This document shows, one piece after another, positions 46,721 to 58,110 of a DNA stretch of 64,000 bases. Location: the NCBI GenBank assembly GCA_005406025.1, contig BGZK01000082.1:620001-684000 (forward strand), read 5' to 3'. Source of the DNA: Eumeta japonica (taxonomy: Eukaryota > Arthropoda > Insecta > Lepidoptera > Psychidae). The first letter of the stretch is position 1, and the number at the start of each line of letters is the position of its first letter. The notes under the pieces are model-generated. The model ran no database searches and was not told the DNA's origin. It saw only the letters and a list, made by a program, of their open reading frames with translations. Position numbers and translations under genes: made by a program.

Positions 46721-46854
46721 CTAGCATCGAGATAGGTCAGGCAGGTTCTTCTCCTTGCAGTAGGCGTAGGAGGATGGCCATCCTTTGAAGCCTACGCGGT
46801 CGTAGACGCGCTTGGCGCAACGCACGTCGTCCGCCAGGTCTTCGTTCAGCAGGT
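46721..46854 (-). CDS. C-type lysozyme-like protein, last exon
   Basis: The exon follows a clear acceptor (ttctgatcgcag) and runs 134 bases to a TAG at 46723-46721. It completes a split Asp codon and gives DLLNEDLADDVRCAKRVYD, then RVGFKGWPSSYAYC, then LPDLSRC and stop. This is the C-terminal part of glycoside hydrolase family 22. Cys spacing of 14 residues from the previous exon's last Cys, then 20 and 11 within this exon, agrees with the family (CAK, YC, terminal C). Lepidopteran antibacterial lysozymes usually read W-Y-G-W before the penultimate Cys. Here it is W-P-S-S-Y-A-Y-C, a departure that suggests a lysozyme-like paralogue. Secretion is expected from the family, but the signal peptide exon is not seen. 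The host role would be cleaving or binding peptidoglycan, and activity cannot be judged without exon 2. Confidence 0.88.
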
Positions 46855-48583
46855 CTGCGATCAGAACAGCATTTCCGTCATTATCTGATTGACTTGATCA
46901 AAGCATGTAAAATATGGTGATTGTTCATGGTTTATGGTTGCCTGCATTGTCCGAAGAGAGCTGTTGTTATGTTTATTTTGAATTGCAAAGGATGTGTTAG
47001 AGTATTAATTTAAATAGCCTGACGATTATGTTACCATAAATTGATTTTCCTATGTCTAGTCCTCAGAATTATAAAACGTAATTTATCATAACAAAATATA
47101 ATAATTCGTGTTTGCTCTTTATTTCAATTCTAAATGGCGTAGTATGTGTAGATCGAATAATAGACGTTATGTGCCTAACTTGGTAAAAAGATATAAAATT
47201 TGTAACGTCGTGGCAATGTCAGATCTGACTGGGTGAAATTGAATATGATTGGTTATTTTCACGTGTCAACGTCGACAATTCAGATGTCGCATCGAAATAT
47301 CTGAGTAATATTTTTTTTTGCAGTATCATGGGAAAGGCGTTGAGTTAATTAGCTATCTCATGACAGATTCACAGGTAAAGTAATACAACAAGAAAATAAA
47401 ATATTCAAAGCGGTTACTAAAATATAAGAGAATATCCGGAAAAAATAAACAAAGGATAAAAAAAAAAAAATATGCCGAATTAAGGCATAAAGCGGTAGTC
47501 TGAAGTTAGGTTCAATTACTTTTATTGCTACATTGATTACATTAATGATCATTTATGTCACGTCTATATTAAATATTATTTATATAAAATACATATATTA
47601 AAATGTGATTATAAGTATTATAAGGTTAATTATTTTTGTACAAAATATCTATATATTTTTATGTATCTATGTATACAACAGCCAAAAATGAATGTTATAG
47701 AATAAAAAAAGTATAAATTGTGAAATTCCTATAATATCTAGTAAATATATAGAATAGGATGGTCGTTTAAAATGATTTTTTTTCCGGCGCCCTAAAAATC
47801 CTTCCTTTTGAGGAAAAACTAAAAGGATTTTTTTTTTGGTTTTAAACGAAAAGATCACGTGCCGCTAGCTAATTTAAGTTCACCTTTCGATAAAATTATA
47901 GTTTTTTTTTAATTTGTCACATTATTTAAATTTAGACAAAAAATTATGAAAACAGGCTTGAAGGAAATTAAATTCTCCACAAAATATCAAGAAAATATCT
48001 ATTAGTAATGATAGTTTAAGAGAATCGGTTATATTTCAGGAGGATTAAAGTTTTTTAGAATATAGTTTATTAGTTTATTAATAACATTCTCTTATTGGAT
48101 GTGAACTTCATAAAAATCGAAAGAACCCTTTCTGTGGAGAATTTAATTTCCTATAAGTCTGTTTTTATATTTTTTGTCTAAATTTAAATAATATGAAAAA
48201 AATTTAAAAGAACTATAATTTTATCGAAAAGTGAACTTAAATTGGCTGGCGGCACGTGTTCTTTTTGTTTCAAACCGAAAAAAATTTTCCAGGAAGTTTT
48301 TCATTAAAAGCAAGGATTTTTTAGGGTGCCGGAAAAAAAAATTTTTAACGACCACCCTAATGTAGAAAGAACATCTTATTATATTTACGCAATTGACCGA
48401 TCACTAAGAAAGAGCATACTCTTATTAACCATCGAGAAACTTCCTAATCTAGTGTTTACTGTTAAACAGCTACTGCTACTGCGATATTTACTTTTGTGCT
48501 TTTCAAACATCACTAAAGGTGTGATTTCATAGATAACAGTGAAAAGAGGCTTTCATAACAAAAAGCCTGCAGGTTGAGCTTAC
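46855..48583 (-). other. Intron of the lysozyme-like gene
   Basis: It starts with gtaagc after CGAAG at 48584 and ends with gcag before 46854, in phase 1. Its place in the ...C-x-x-x-C-E/D-LL segment corresponds to the conserved second intron of C-type lysozyme genes. A 601-bp foldback element occupies 47757-48357. Confidence 0.85.
47757..48357. mobile_element. Foldback MITE in the lysozyme intron, TA target duplication
   Basis: The ends ggatggtcgttta and taacgaccaccc (reverse complement gggtggtcgtta) are flanked on both sides by TA (47755-47756 and 48358-48359). The two arms stay complementary for about 240 bp each. Matched blocks include ccggcgccctaaaaatcctt against ccggcaccctaaaaaatcct, gatcacgtgccgctagc against gaacacgtgccgccagc, and aaattaaattctccaca in both. 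A TA duplication with inverted ends is the mark of Tc1/mariner-type mobilisation. It has no transposase gene. Confidence 0.85.
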
Positions 48584-48647
48584 CTTCGCACCTCATGCTG
48601 CAATGGCCGCCTTTCCTGCCCTTCTTGCACCATTCCTTGTTGTTAAT
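48584..48647 (-). CDS. C-type lysozyme-like protein, penultimate exon
   Basis: The exon runs from an acceptor (tttctggttccag) at 48648 to a donor (G/gtaagc) at 48583, 64 bases. It encodes INNKEWC, then KKGRKGGHCSMRCE plus one base of the next codon. The block equals the region after GLFQ in C-type lysozymes, where I-N-(N/D)-x-x-(W/Y)-C is invariant and C-x-x-x-C follows 9 residues later. It joins in frame to 46721-46854, giving six of the eight family cysteines. The previous exon should end in ...(Y/W)GLFQ in phase 0. No such exon was found between 48660 and 64000. The catalytic Glu and Asp would be there, so an active lysozyme and an inactive lysozyme-like protein cannot be told apart. Confidence 0.88.
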
Positions 48648-48779
48648 CTGGAACCAGAAACGAATTCACTTTAGAATCACTTTTGTTCGCAATCAATTAT
48701 TATTGACTTATACATTCATCGCTGTTGAATCGGTGTCGACCAAATGTTTTTTAACAGCGCCCAAACCGTTCTGTGCCAT

Positions 48780-49343
48780 GTAACGGTATGGCCCCGAAGC
48801 GAAGGGACAAAAACTTAGCACTACAAATACAAAATTTTGCGACAGTCAAAAAAAAAACGTAATTGTCCGTCCGTCTGTTTGTCTGCATGTCTGTATGCCC
48901 ATCTGTTTGTCCGTGGTTCAAGACTATCAGAATCTATAGAGTACTTCCCGTTGACTTAGAATCGTAAAATTTGACAAAAAGCAAGCACAGTACAAATTAA
49001 GAAGAAGTCCGAAAATCGTTATTTGTAGTTAAATAATAAATAAAATGTTTTTGCGATCACAAATTGATACTTTATGTGTTACAATATCGATTGTCCTGTA
49101 GACCGATGTATTAGAGAACATTTTTTAACTTTCTGTAGTGAAACCGAACATTTTCTAAAGTCCTGAAAATTTTGAAAGTGAAAAAAGAACTATTAAACAC
49201 CTCGAAATTCCCGGAATCGATATTTTGACAGTACCGGTATAGAGAACCAGCAAAACATTTGATGGATGAAATATTCGCATAGACAATTGTACGGAACCCT
49301 TAAGGGCTGCACTACTCTACTCGCACTTGTTCGGTTTTTTTTT
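48780..49343 (+). mobile_element. Family A repeat upstream of the lysozyme-like exon
   Basis: The start is degraded (ccccgaagcgaagggacaaa), followed by gtccgtccgtctgtttgtctg. The end (acaattgtacggaaccctta, ctcgcacttgttcggttttt) is the classic terminus of this lepidopteran repeat. It lies only 132 bases upstream of exon 48584-48647 in the opposite direction to the gene. Confidence 0.75.
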
Positions 49344-51405
49344 AAATTCATGCAACAATTTTCAGTGGTAGCCACAGCAAATGCGAGGCCCTGGGCGGGG
49401 CAAACCTTTGCGGCGCCTTTGTCCTTCGTCCAAAGCATGTGGTTTAAAAGTACCTATTCTTTGAGATCGACGAGAAACCGCAGAAGTAATAAATAAATAA
49501 ATTTGAAATTATGAAATGTTACATTAGTAGGTTTATAAGAGTTAACAAACGCGAAGTCAACAAAATTAAACGAAGATGATGATAAACTATAGATACATAA
49601 GCGCATTAACCTCATTTAACGCCTCGGATATAGATAGGTAGGAATTTAAAAATAATGACTTGATATCGTCTGTCCGAATACATAAATAATCCGGAAAAAT
49701 CTGTATTAAATGTAATGTAAGATAAAAAAATTAAGTTCATCAATTTCACTAAAAGGATTAGCCGAATTGGTGAACGTTATAAATTTTAAATATAATCTGC
49801 TCTTCACATAAGAAAAATGTGTTAATTAAGTCAAAGCACAAGTTTTCTAATACAAATCACAAATAATAAATTTTTCATGCATTGTTGTCATTTTATAAAA
49901 ACAGTTGTTATTCAGTGATTATTTATTAATTTAGATAGTGAGATATTATTTTTTATACGGCTATGATAAACTACTGAGAAAATGTTTAGGCATTATCTAT
50001 ATTTATATATGTACTTTATTGTTGAGTTGACCAAAATTGTCTAATTGAGTTGCTGCACGAGCTCGCTGCAAGAACGAGGCGCGGGCGATCGGCCAACTCG
50101 CCAACCCTTAACACCACTAACAATATTGTACTCACAAACACAGTTTCTGATTTCGCTGTATTACGTTAGATTAATTAGGATCAGAATTAGAAATGATAGG
50201 AAAAGTTTTGCTTAAGTCTGTTTGGCTAGCTAACAGCGATGATTTGTTTAGTAATTTATTACTAATATATTATATTACGAAGCAGAAACAAGTAACTTTT
50301 GATGTTTAACGGAGGCTGTACCCTATAACATAGTCTAATGTGAAAAATGAGCCAAGTTTAATGTAGTTGGTGTCGTGCCGGTTTAATTGAATTACATACA
50401 CCGACTTAGTTTGATCATTATGCTCTGTGATTTATATGTAGCAAATGGTATGCGATAACAAAATAAAAGTATTGAATTGAAAAAACTATTAACTTGTACA
50501 TCGAATGCGAGGTAGTGCGTTCGATTCTGAGTTCGACAAAACATGTTTAAATATATCTCTTTCTGGTTCTATACCAGGTTTCCTTTTTCGCTTGTCCAGC
50601 GGATTGAATGTTTCAAATCAAAGAATTACTCTTAGATTTGTTGTTGCATCAACATTCAAAAGACAATGACGAAAAAAAAAACGTATACGAATAAATTAAC
50701 GATTAAATAACTAAACAGAAAATCAAATATTTGATGTAAATAAAAGTATTTGTGTCTATTATAAACTTGTACGATGTTTGGTAATTAACGAATATTTGTT
50801 ACAGTTTTTCTGAATTTCATAATCAGAGTTTCAAGACGTTGTTTTTTAGTAGATTCGTACCAAAGCTGTAAATAGTTATACATTCAATATGGAATACGTC
50901 TATCCGACTGTAATATAAGTATTCTGCAGAAATTATTGACGCGAGAAGTTGAAATTTTTATAATACATTTATTGAAAATAGTGGCTCTGTAGCGGACACG
51001 AATAAAAAGTAAGTTTAGATTTTAAAGGGTGAAATGAACACTTAAGATATCATTATTTTTCAAAATCACAGTGTGGATCATGAAATAAAAAATGGTTAAA
51101 GCATGAAAAGCATAAAATACGTCATGTTTTAAACTTCTACTAGGACTTTAGCTACACGCTTGCGTCCAAATTGTTTAACGTTGTCTAGTTAATTTATGAG
51201 ATCATCACTTAGAAACTTTTGTAAATATTTATAAACATATCCAATACAAGACTAGGCTCGACTAGAGCAAAGACAACGAATCGAGTAGAGCGGTCTGATA
51301 GAGCAAAAACAAATCAAAGCAGACGATCTATGGTCAATACATAATAACTAAGAGTCATTTCTCGATGACGTTTGCTAGCAATCCATTTCGGTCGAACCCA
51401 ACTCA
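49344..51405. other. Spacer (presumed long intron or 5' region of the lysozyme-like gene)
   Basis: A GC-richer stretch at 49370-49440 (ccctgggcggggcaaacctt) is open on both strands but unassigned. A short GC patch lies at 50050-50100. A tRNA-like 'gtgcgttcgattctgagttc' at 50517-50536 may be a SINE remnant. No lysozyme exon is visible. Confidence 0.4.
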
Positions 51406-51409
51406 TGTT

Positions 51410-51560
51410 TTATGTTTCGTACTTAATTTGGAAAAAAATTCGTACAAGATCGCTCACGCGTCTGTCTGTCTGTCAAAAGGCGTTCATTGGGAACCGTTAG
51501 TAATACAGACTTAAAGTTTATAGTTATGTCACATGTCAACTCACATATAATTCGATATTA
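51410..51560 (+). mobile_element. Weak family A-like fragment
   Basis: The 'tctgtctgtctgtc' run with a preceding 'tttggaaaaaaattcgtac' recalls the family A start. The remaining match is poor. Confidence 0.3.
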
Positions 51561-52340
51561 AATTAAAAGTAATTAGAAACAAAATACAAGAGGATTAACA
51601 TAAAACCAAATTCTTTTTATGTAAATAGAATGTAGGGGAGGGGGGTATATATATATTTTTTTTGTAATACTTCAAAAATTAAAAATTCACCATTCTGCTG
51701 TATTTACAAAGTTTATAATCGAAACAATAAAGATGATTCGGTTAAGTTTCCAAATTTTTATTCATTCTTTATAAATAAATTTACGCGGTCTAACGTATTT
51801 TAATACATTTCGAGAAATATTGCAAGTACATTTTTTTGTATGCTTATTTTTAATTATTTGTCTTTTTCATATTTTATCTATAAAATTTTTATTTAATACG
51901 ATAAAATTCAATAAAACAAGTAGTTTTTCCATAGTATTCAATAAATATGATATCGCTCACAATATTCTATTAGAATAATACATACCATTTAACTAAAGTT
52001 GAAGCATATGTATAATATATCGAATATGTAAAAAAGTAAAGTTAAACGTACAGATGTTTATCAATAGATGGAGCTATACGTAAAATTAAATTGCGAGATG
52101 GTTGCGTTTTTCACAATCACAAATAGGTATCGGTATCTTTTATAATATTATGACAGTATACAAAAGATAATTAAAAGCATGTAAATAAAAATAGCTTTTG
52201 TTACTGAACCTTCAGTCTGCAGACCTACTCGTACTTAGCCTCTTTTATATTCAAGATATTAGTATTCGTTTTTGATTTTCATAGCTTCGCTTTTTCCGTC
52301 TTTCGAACCCCAGGGTGCGGAACCCCAGGCTGTGAGGAAA
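51561..52340. other. AT-rich spacer
   Basis: Nothing recognisable except a partial duplication of 'ggaaccccagg' at about 52304-52330. Confidence 0.5.
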
Positions 52341-52341
52341 T

Positions 52342-52421
52342 ATCATGTCTGAATTAAAATTATCACGTCTCAATCAAAATTATCACGTTTGAAATAAAAT
52401 TATCATGTCTGAATTATTTAG
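52342..52421. repeat. 20-bp minisatellite, almost four units
   Basis: Units start at 52342, 52362, 52382 and 52402, each of the form atca-gt-tgaat-aaaatt (atcatgtctgaattaaaatt in the first). The last unit is truncated. Confidence 0.9.
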
Positions 52422-52559
52422 GGTATTTTCTTACAATGATTTAGACTACTTAATAACAGTTTTACATCATAGAGTAATGCTTCAATTTGTAGGTCTGTAC
52501 GAATTCTATCTATTTATAAAAGTAATAAGTAAATATCTGAAATTTATAGAAATATTAAA

Positions 52560-52960
52560 GTACGGAACGTTGACGTCGTTAATTCGACTCGCGCTTTCCA
52601 CGCTCCGTCGGCAGCTGCCACATCGGGACAACCTGTCTCGGCTTATTAAAAGGCAAAATGGACAAATTGCACGACGCCGTTGATGCCCCGCCGTACAAAT
52701 AAATATGAGGGTATTAATTAAAAACGTGTTTGCTGGCAAAATATAAAGCCCGCCCGGCCGCCGGGCAAAAAACGCCTCTATAAGGGTACAATGCACGGCG
52801 ACGAAACAAAATGATGTAACTGAATCTTGCGGGCGATGGTTTTCAATAGCTCTTCTCGAATAGATCTCTATTGATCTCGATTTGTCGTCAGCTCGCGTGC
52901 GTGTCTATCTCGAAAAGACATCTGATTCGGCTGTATGACACGGGATTGTAAAATTTAGTA
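52560..52960. other. GC-richer island
   Basis: A mosaic of GC blocks (ctccgtcggcagctgccaca, gcccggccgccgggc) and taattaa-type cores (ggtattaattaaaaacgtg). The inverted repeat gcccggc/gccgggc lies at 52752-52766. Frames of 92 and 96 codons on opposite strands overlap and have no domain. Candidate conserved non-coding element. Confidence 0.35.
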
Positions 52961-55855
52961 GATATTTGTACGATTAGTAGCCTGTACCTACAAGGGCCCG
53001 TACGTTAGCCTGCCCGCTTGTGAAAAACAAGTCGCGAGTTCGGCTGTAGCATACAAGAGGGCGCGCATTTCATTTTTACGAATGCACATCGTGGATTAGT
53101 TGAAGTCGTATTTCATTCGCTCAACCATCGAGTGTTTATCTCACTCTTATTCAGATGAATATAGCAATTGTCGTCTCATTTAATGAGAAAGGACAACATT
53201 CTGATGAGACTTGCTTGGTCGTAGAATATAAATAGAAAGGGTTAAAACTTTTAAAACTATATTTTATAATTATATAAGTTTTCAAAACGTTATAGGTTAG
53301 CGTGGGGATTATGGCCTAATATCCTACTTCAGAGTAGACTTTTATTTTTATTTACGTCAATAAACATTTTTTAGTTGAATAAAAAGTTAACTTTATAATT
53401 TTTTTGTCTTCGTCAATTCCGGCGCTAGTGCACACTACATTGGCGCCACCGTCATATCTCACTCTAAACGTGGTATTAACAATGCCAAGTCTAGCGTCTT
53501 AGACACATTTTTGGGTGTAATGTCTGTCAATCGACAGATGTAGGTGATTAAAAGCGTAGATATATCATTTTACAAGGAGTGCAACATCTTTTACACAGTA
53601 ACAAACTATCTAGTCTATGGTAGGAGGACTATTTCCAAACCCAAGAATTATACGATGTAGAAAATTAAGTGAATTATGGTACGTAAAAGAAAAATGTCGA
53701 TTATATATTTATAATTGATAATGCACCTTATGATCGAAATACGTTTCATGATTGCCAACTTATTGTATTAAATAATTTATAAAATACTTAATGTTGGCGA
53801 ACACTATCAAATTTTAATATGCCTTAAGTGTTTTAAGGCGTGGACGAGTACTGCTTTTTGGTTATTGTTCGTAATCAAAATTACTTACTTGTATATCGTC
53901 ACCTTAAGGATTTTCAAAGAGTGTTGTAAAATTCATCATTTACGTAAATTCTCTCCATCTATATTTTATAAACGATTACTCTTCATATTTCATATTAAGC
54001 AAAATGAAACTGTTACAATTCACACAAATAATTTCATAATCCACATAATATTAAGTTCTCGTAAAGTGTATTTTTCTATTATAATTTTCAGTTAGTCTCT
54101 TTTAGCGAATTAAATATCATAATATTGCTGTCGACCGGGTAAGCGATTATTTTGCGGTGGACCAATTAATGAACACTCGTTGTTGCGACTGTTGGATACG
54201 AATCGATTTAAACGTCTGAATATTCATGAATCCCAGGATTTGACAGTCTCTCAGTTTTGACGGTCAAAGAATGCCTTAAGGTAGTACGGTTTTTAATAAT
54301 GTTCGGGCTCAGTAAGAGACTTTAATTGGGATTGGAACAAGTTCCAAAACTTATAAAAAACCAATTCAAAGTTTGATAACCGCTAGAAATGTTTTATAAT
54401 CTGCTTCCTATGTTTTTCACAGCTCCTTAAATCTTTTGTCTTATATTCCCTATATAATGTTCAAAGACAATTATTTTTATTTATTTATTTATATTACTAT
54501 ATAAAGATTTTGACATACATTAAATTTTATCCACGTTTGAACGTCTCGTCATTCCGCTATTTGGTACCGCACTCAACCGACTGAAAGATACTTTTTATCG
54601 CTTCCGTCTCAATTTCAAAATTACATAACTGCAATTGGATCACAAGTTTTTTGTGCCCAAACTATTTTCTATGTTGAATACTGTGGGAGAAAATAGACAT
54701 CCCAATTCCATACGCGTTCAATTTGCAATCCTCTCGTGTTTGAATCATTATTAAGTTCACTCGATTCATGATATCAGATATGTTTTACTATTTATTTTGT
54801 TGACTCGCATCAAAAGGAAGTATGGATGTGTATTAGCATGAAATTATGATTTATATTCAGCTCTATAGAAAATAGAGAGAACTTTATCAAAGGAACATCG
54901 GCGAATGTAACGAATTTGATGTAATAACTAAGATAGTACGTGGGTATATTTAGGAATTGGTTTCTGTTTACACGGTGGATTTTGGTAAGGGTGATTGATC
55001 TTATGCCATTGCATTGATATTTCAACTGTGCAGACAGTAATAATTAATCTTTCAAGGTAGGTTACTAGTTAATTTCTAAACCAAAAACTTCTTTCAGTTT
55101 CTAGACTCAAAAAGGCGGGGTTTTATAACAGAAAAATAAACGTGGGACTCTATTAACTTAAGTTATCATCATTAATGTTTTAATTCGCCTATACGATGCA
55201 TAAAAACACATTATTTCAAAGAGAACGGTCACTTCAATGTACGCACTTAAAATAATTGTCAATCTTTCAAGTAAGATAATTTGTTATGGATATCTTTTGA
55301 TCTGGTTGTCAGATGTATGTACACAATTGTCACAACTGTTGTACAATTTGATTAATTGCGTTAGTAATTTGTTATTTATTAATAAATTACTAACTCACTC
55401 ACTGAGTACATTTATACTGTGTACATTTTCAATTACACTGGGTAATATTACAATATGAAATATATTAAGGTGACGCAGTGATAGACTTAATGTTGAACAG
55501 GAGGGTAGTGCACACCACGGTACTGCATACTAAAACACGCACACGTTTGTTTATTTTTAATGGTCATACGCGACAAAACAGATTTTTTCTTTTAAAATAA
55601 AACTAGGATTAATTTTAAAAAAATCGACCTGCATTTTGATGTGTTTGTGTAGATTAAACAACGTGGAAAATTCGAAGGCTTAAATCGTCTTATTTACACG
55701 TAAAATGTATCTATCTTAAAACAGGTAACAGATGTTTTTTTCCATTACAAAAGTTAGTAAATCGTGTGACGGCCACTGACTACAATTTAAAAATTCTTTC
55801 ATGCATGAATTTTTTAAAATTGTGTATTTTTGCGGTATCGGTTGCACTCTTAATT
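52961..55855. other. Long AT-rich spacer
   Basis: Several frames of 70-76 codons (53865-54095, 54810-55025, 55237-55458) are rich in Ile, Phe, Leu and Asn and look like translated AT-rich DNA. A hairpin lies at about 55365-55400 (gttagtaattt / aaattactaac). No gene is supported. Confidence 0.5.
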
Positions 55856-56005
55856 TTTTTGTGCTTACGAAGCACTGTGACCTCCCGCCCGGCGGCGAGG
55901 GGCTGGCGGGGTGGGAGTTATGGGGCAAACCGATGTCGTTAAATTAATAATTTTCGATTAAAACTCCGCAGCCGTATAAAGTCTAATTAATTTCCAAGCG
56001 AACGC
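55856..56005. other. Short GC-rich island
   Basis: cctcccgcccggcggcgagg followed by AT-rich sequence with attaattt cores. No coding support. Confidence 0.3.
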
Positions 56006-56640
56006 AATTAACGAGGTGAGTAGTTGTCTCCTTGCGATCAAACGGTTTTCGTGGTTTTTTTTTTTTGGTTTTTACATTTCCTAGCCACTCCAATATACGA
56101 GAGTATTAAAGTGATTACTTTTGAAAAGATGGTTTGGGTTTCGTCTTCATATTTGGGGTTATAATGGAAAAAAAAAATAAACCTATTCATCAATCTTAAA
56201 AATCGTTTTAAAGAAGCTCCTTAAATATATGTATTATATACCTAACTACATCAATCACCAAGTTAGACTTTGTTAGGTACAAAGAAAATAAAAAAAATTA
56301 CAGTGATGTTCCTGATTTATTAAGTAATCCAAATAAAGTTCCTATGATCCTCAACTTAATTTATAAAATTCTCATTTAAGATCAAGTTCAAATTTTTTTT
56401 TAAAGTTCGTTTCATAAGAGACAACTCATTAAATGTCTGCATTTCAGAAGTCAAATATTTCAAATAAATTATTATTATTATTTTTATTTCTAAATATTAT
56501 TATTGTTGCTTTTCAAGAAGTACAAGCGGAAACATATTTAATTTTATTTGCTGTAATCAGTAGATTACAAATTTTTTGTTGTTTACGGCAAACACGTTTC
56601 TGTTAACCGAATGTATAAAGTATATTTCAATGTTCTATAT
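56006..56640. other. AT-rich spacer
   Basis: Nothing recognisable. Confidence 0.5.
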
Positions 56641-56649
56641 TAAATCGAT

Positions 56650-56880
56650 AATTTACATCGAAGCGGACGCCTTTTAAAGAATGTGGGTTCTTCGACGTCT
56701 CCCGCGGTGCATTTGCATTGTCACCTGACTCGCTCGTTACCGGCAGACGTCGATGCCGGTTCAATTTCGATCGGTTCACATCTAAGACGACGTTCATTGT
56801 ACGTAGTGATTGCAATATTTCAAAACGGATATATCGATAGTTTCCTATTGGAGGGGGACGAATGTCGATAAATAGTAGAA
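56650..56880. other. GC-richer island, unassigned
   Basis: Open on both strands for 62 and 90 codons without domains. The stretch gacgtcgatgccggttcaat is typical of the mosaic islands in this window. Confidence 0.3.
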
Positions 56881-56936
56881 GAGACGTAAAAGAAGTCATG
56901 TTCTATAAAAAGAATAGTGATGTTGTAAGTTACATT

Positions 56937-58110
56937 ACACAGCTCTACAAAAAAAAATTTTTTTTTTGTTGCTCTGGATATTTTAGCCAATTTTGATATT
57001 TTTAAGTACCCAGATTACGAATTTATTCATAAAAGTATTGAATGTGCTCTTGTTTTTATGATTATTGCATACCTTATATTTTGATCAATTATCGGCTTGT
57101 TAGTAATAATATTTAATTTCCCAGTCATGATTAGGGTTCTGCGCAGTTTTTTCGCGTATACAAACATCACGTGATCCTCTCTCTCAGGCCCTTTACTCCA
57201 CAGAACAGCTGAGATCTTAGTTATTTGAATATATTGAAGTATTTACACGTGAATATGTATGTATAAGTTGTCATGTGTCAACACATTGTTTTATTTACTA
57301 AATGTTCATTTAAATATATTTGTTTTGTCTTTTAAAACATGAGTTCATCAGAAAGAAATTGAGAATTGTTTCAATTACATTTGTAGAAAATTTCGAAGCT
57401 TAGTATGGAAAAGCTGAAAGGTGGAATATTTGATGGTCCCCAAATACGGCAATTAATGAAAGATACCGATTTTATCAAAGTTATGACTGTTCCGGAAAGT
57501 GATGCTTGGAAAAGTTTTGTGTTGGTAGTCGAAAATTTCCTAGGTAACCATAAAGCACCAAATTATGAAGAAATTGTGCAAAATATGTTGACAAACTTTC
57601 AGACATTAGGAGCAAATATGAGTATCAAATTACACTATCTCCGCAATCATCTGGATAAATTTCCGGATAACTTAGGAAATTAGGAAATTATAATGAGGAA
57701 CAGGGGGAACGGTTCCACCAGGATCTGAAAGTGATGGAAGAAAGGTATCAGGGTCGGTGGGATTGTCACATGATGGCAGATTACTGCTGGTCTTTAAAAA
57801 GAGATTGTCCCCTTAAAAATTATAAAAGAAAAGCTCATAAACGGCGTTTTATTAAAATATGAAATATGTTTTCGACATTGTTCTCTGTTTTTTTTCAATG
57901 TACCTTTATTTTTCAAAACAAAACTGACATTATAAATATACCTGATATTTTGTTTCATGTTTTCCGATTTTTGTAATGTAAAATGAAAATAAAGATTAAA
58001 AAAAAACCAGAGCAAATCTTAGAAAATTATTGATAGTTTCATGAATTGTGAGCATAAATATATCCAAAATCGATGTTATATTTAGAGCAACAAAATCACT
58101 GTTGACCAGT
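56937..58110 (+). mobile_element. Putative mobile unit with imperfect terminal inverted repeats
   Basis: The left end (acacagctctac, then ttttttgttgctctggatat, then ccaattttgatattt) pairs with the right end read backwards (acactggtcaac, ttttgttgctctaaatat, cgattttggatatattt). The paired blocks are at about 56937-57000 and 58050-58108. The unit is about 1.17 kb, and the only preserved gene-like content is the orphan-family pseudogene at 57405-57862. No clear target-site duplication was found. Confidence 0.5.
57405..57862 (+). pseudogene. Conserved arthropod orphan protein, one frameshift
   Basis: The first 92 residues (57405-57683) read MEKLKGGIFDGPQIRQLMKD, then AWKSFVLVVENFLGNHK, then MSIKLHYLRNHLDKFPDNLG. 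A frame shift follows, and 57692-57862 continues EEQGERFHQDLKVMEERYQG, RWDCHMMADYCWSLKRD and a basic tail to a TGA. All blocks belong to one widely dispersed protein family I recall from aphids, spiders and other invertebrates (FLG-H, NMSLKIHFLHSHLDFFP, EQGERFHQDI, M-x-x-RYQGRW, DYCW). The break is an 8-bp tandem duplication of ttaggaaa at 57672-57687; without the extra 8 bases both parts lie in one frame. The function of the family is not known to me. The N-terminus is probably incomplete. Confidence 0.75.

Noticed and set aside
47667..47858. 63-codon minus-strand frame (and 48326-48532 plus) in the lysozyme intron
   Set aside because: Both start in the arms of the foldback element and are chance frames.
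50041..50100. Possible lysozyme exon 2 on the minus strand (a Cys-Ser-Glu-Leu-Val string)
   Set aside because: A stop follows within a few codons, and no W-x-C or GLFQ block or donor site is present.
52342..52421. CRISPR-like array
   Set aside because: The units are directly adjacent with no spacers, and the DNA is eukaryotic; it is a minisatellite.
55716..55928. 70-codon minus-strand frame starting in a GC patch
   Set aside because: The Pro/Ser-rich start comes from the GC-rich block and the rest is translated AT-rich DNA.
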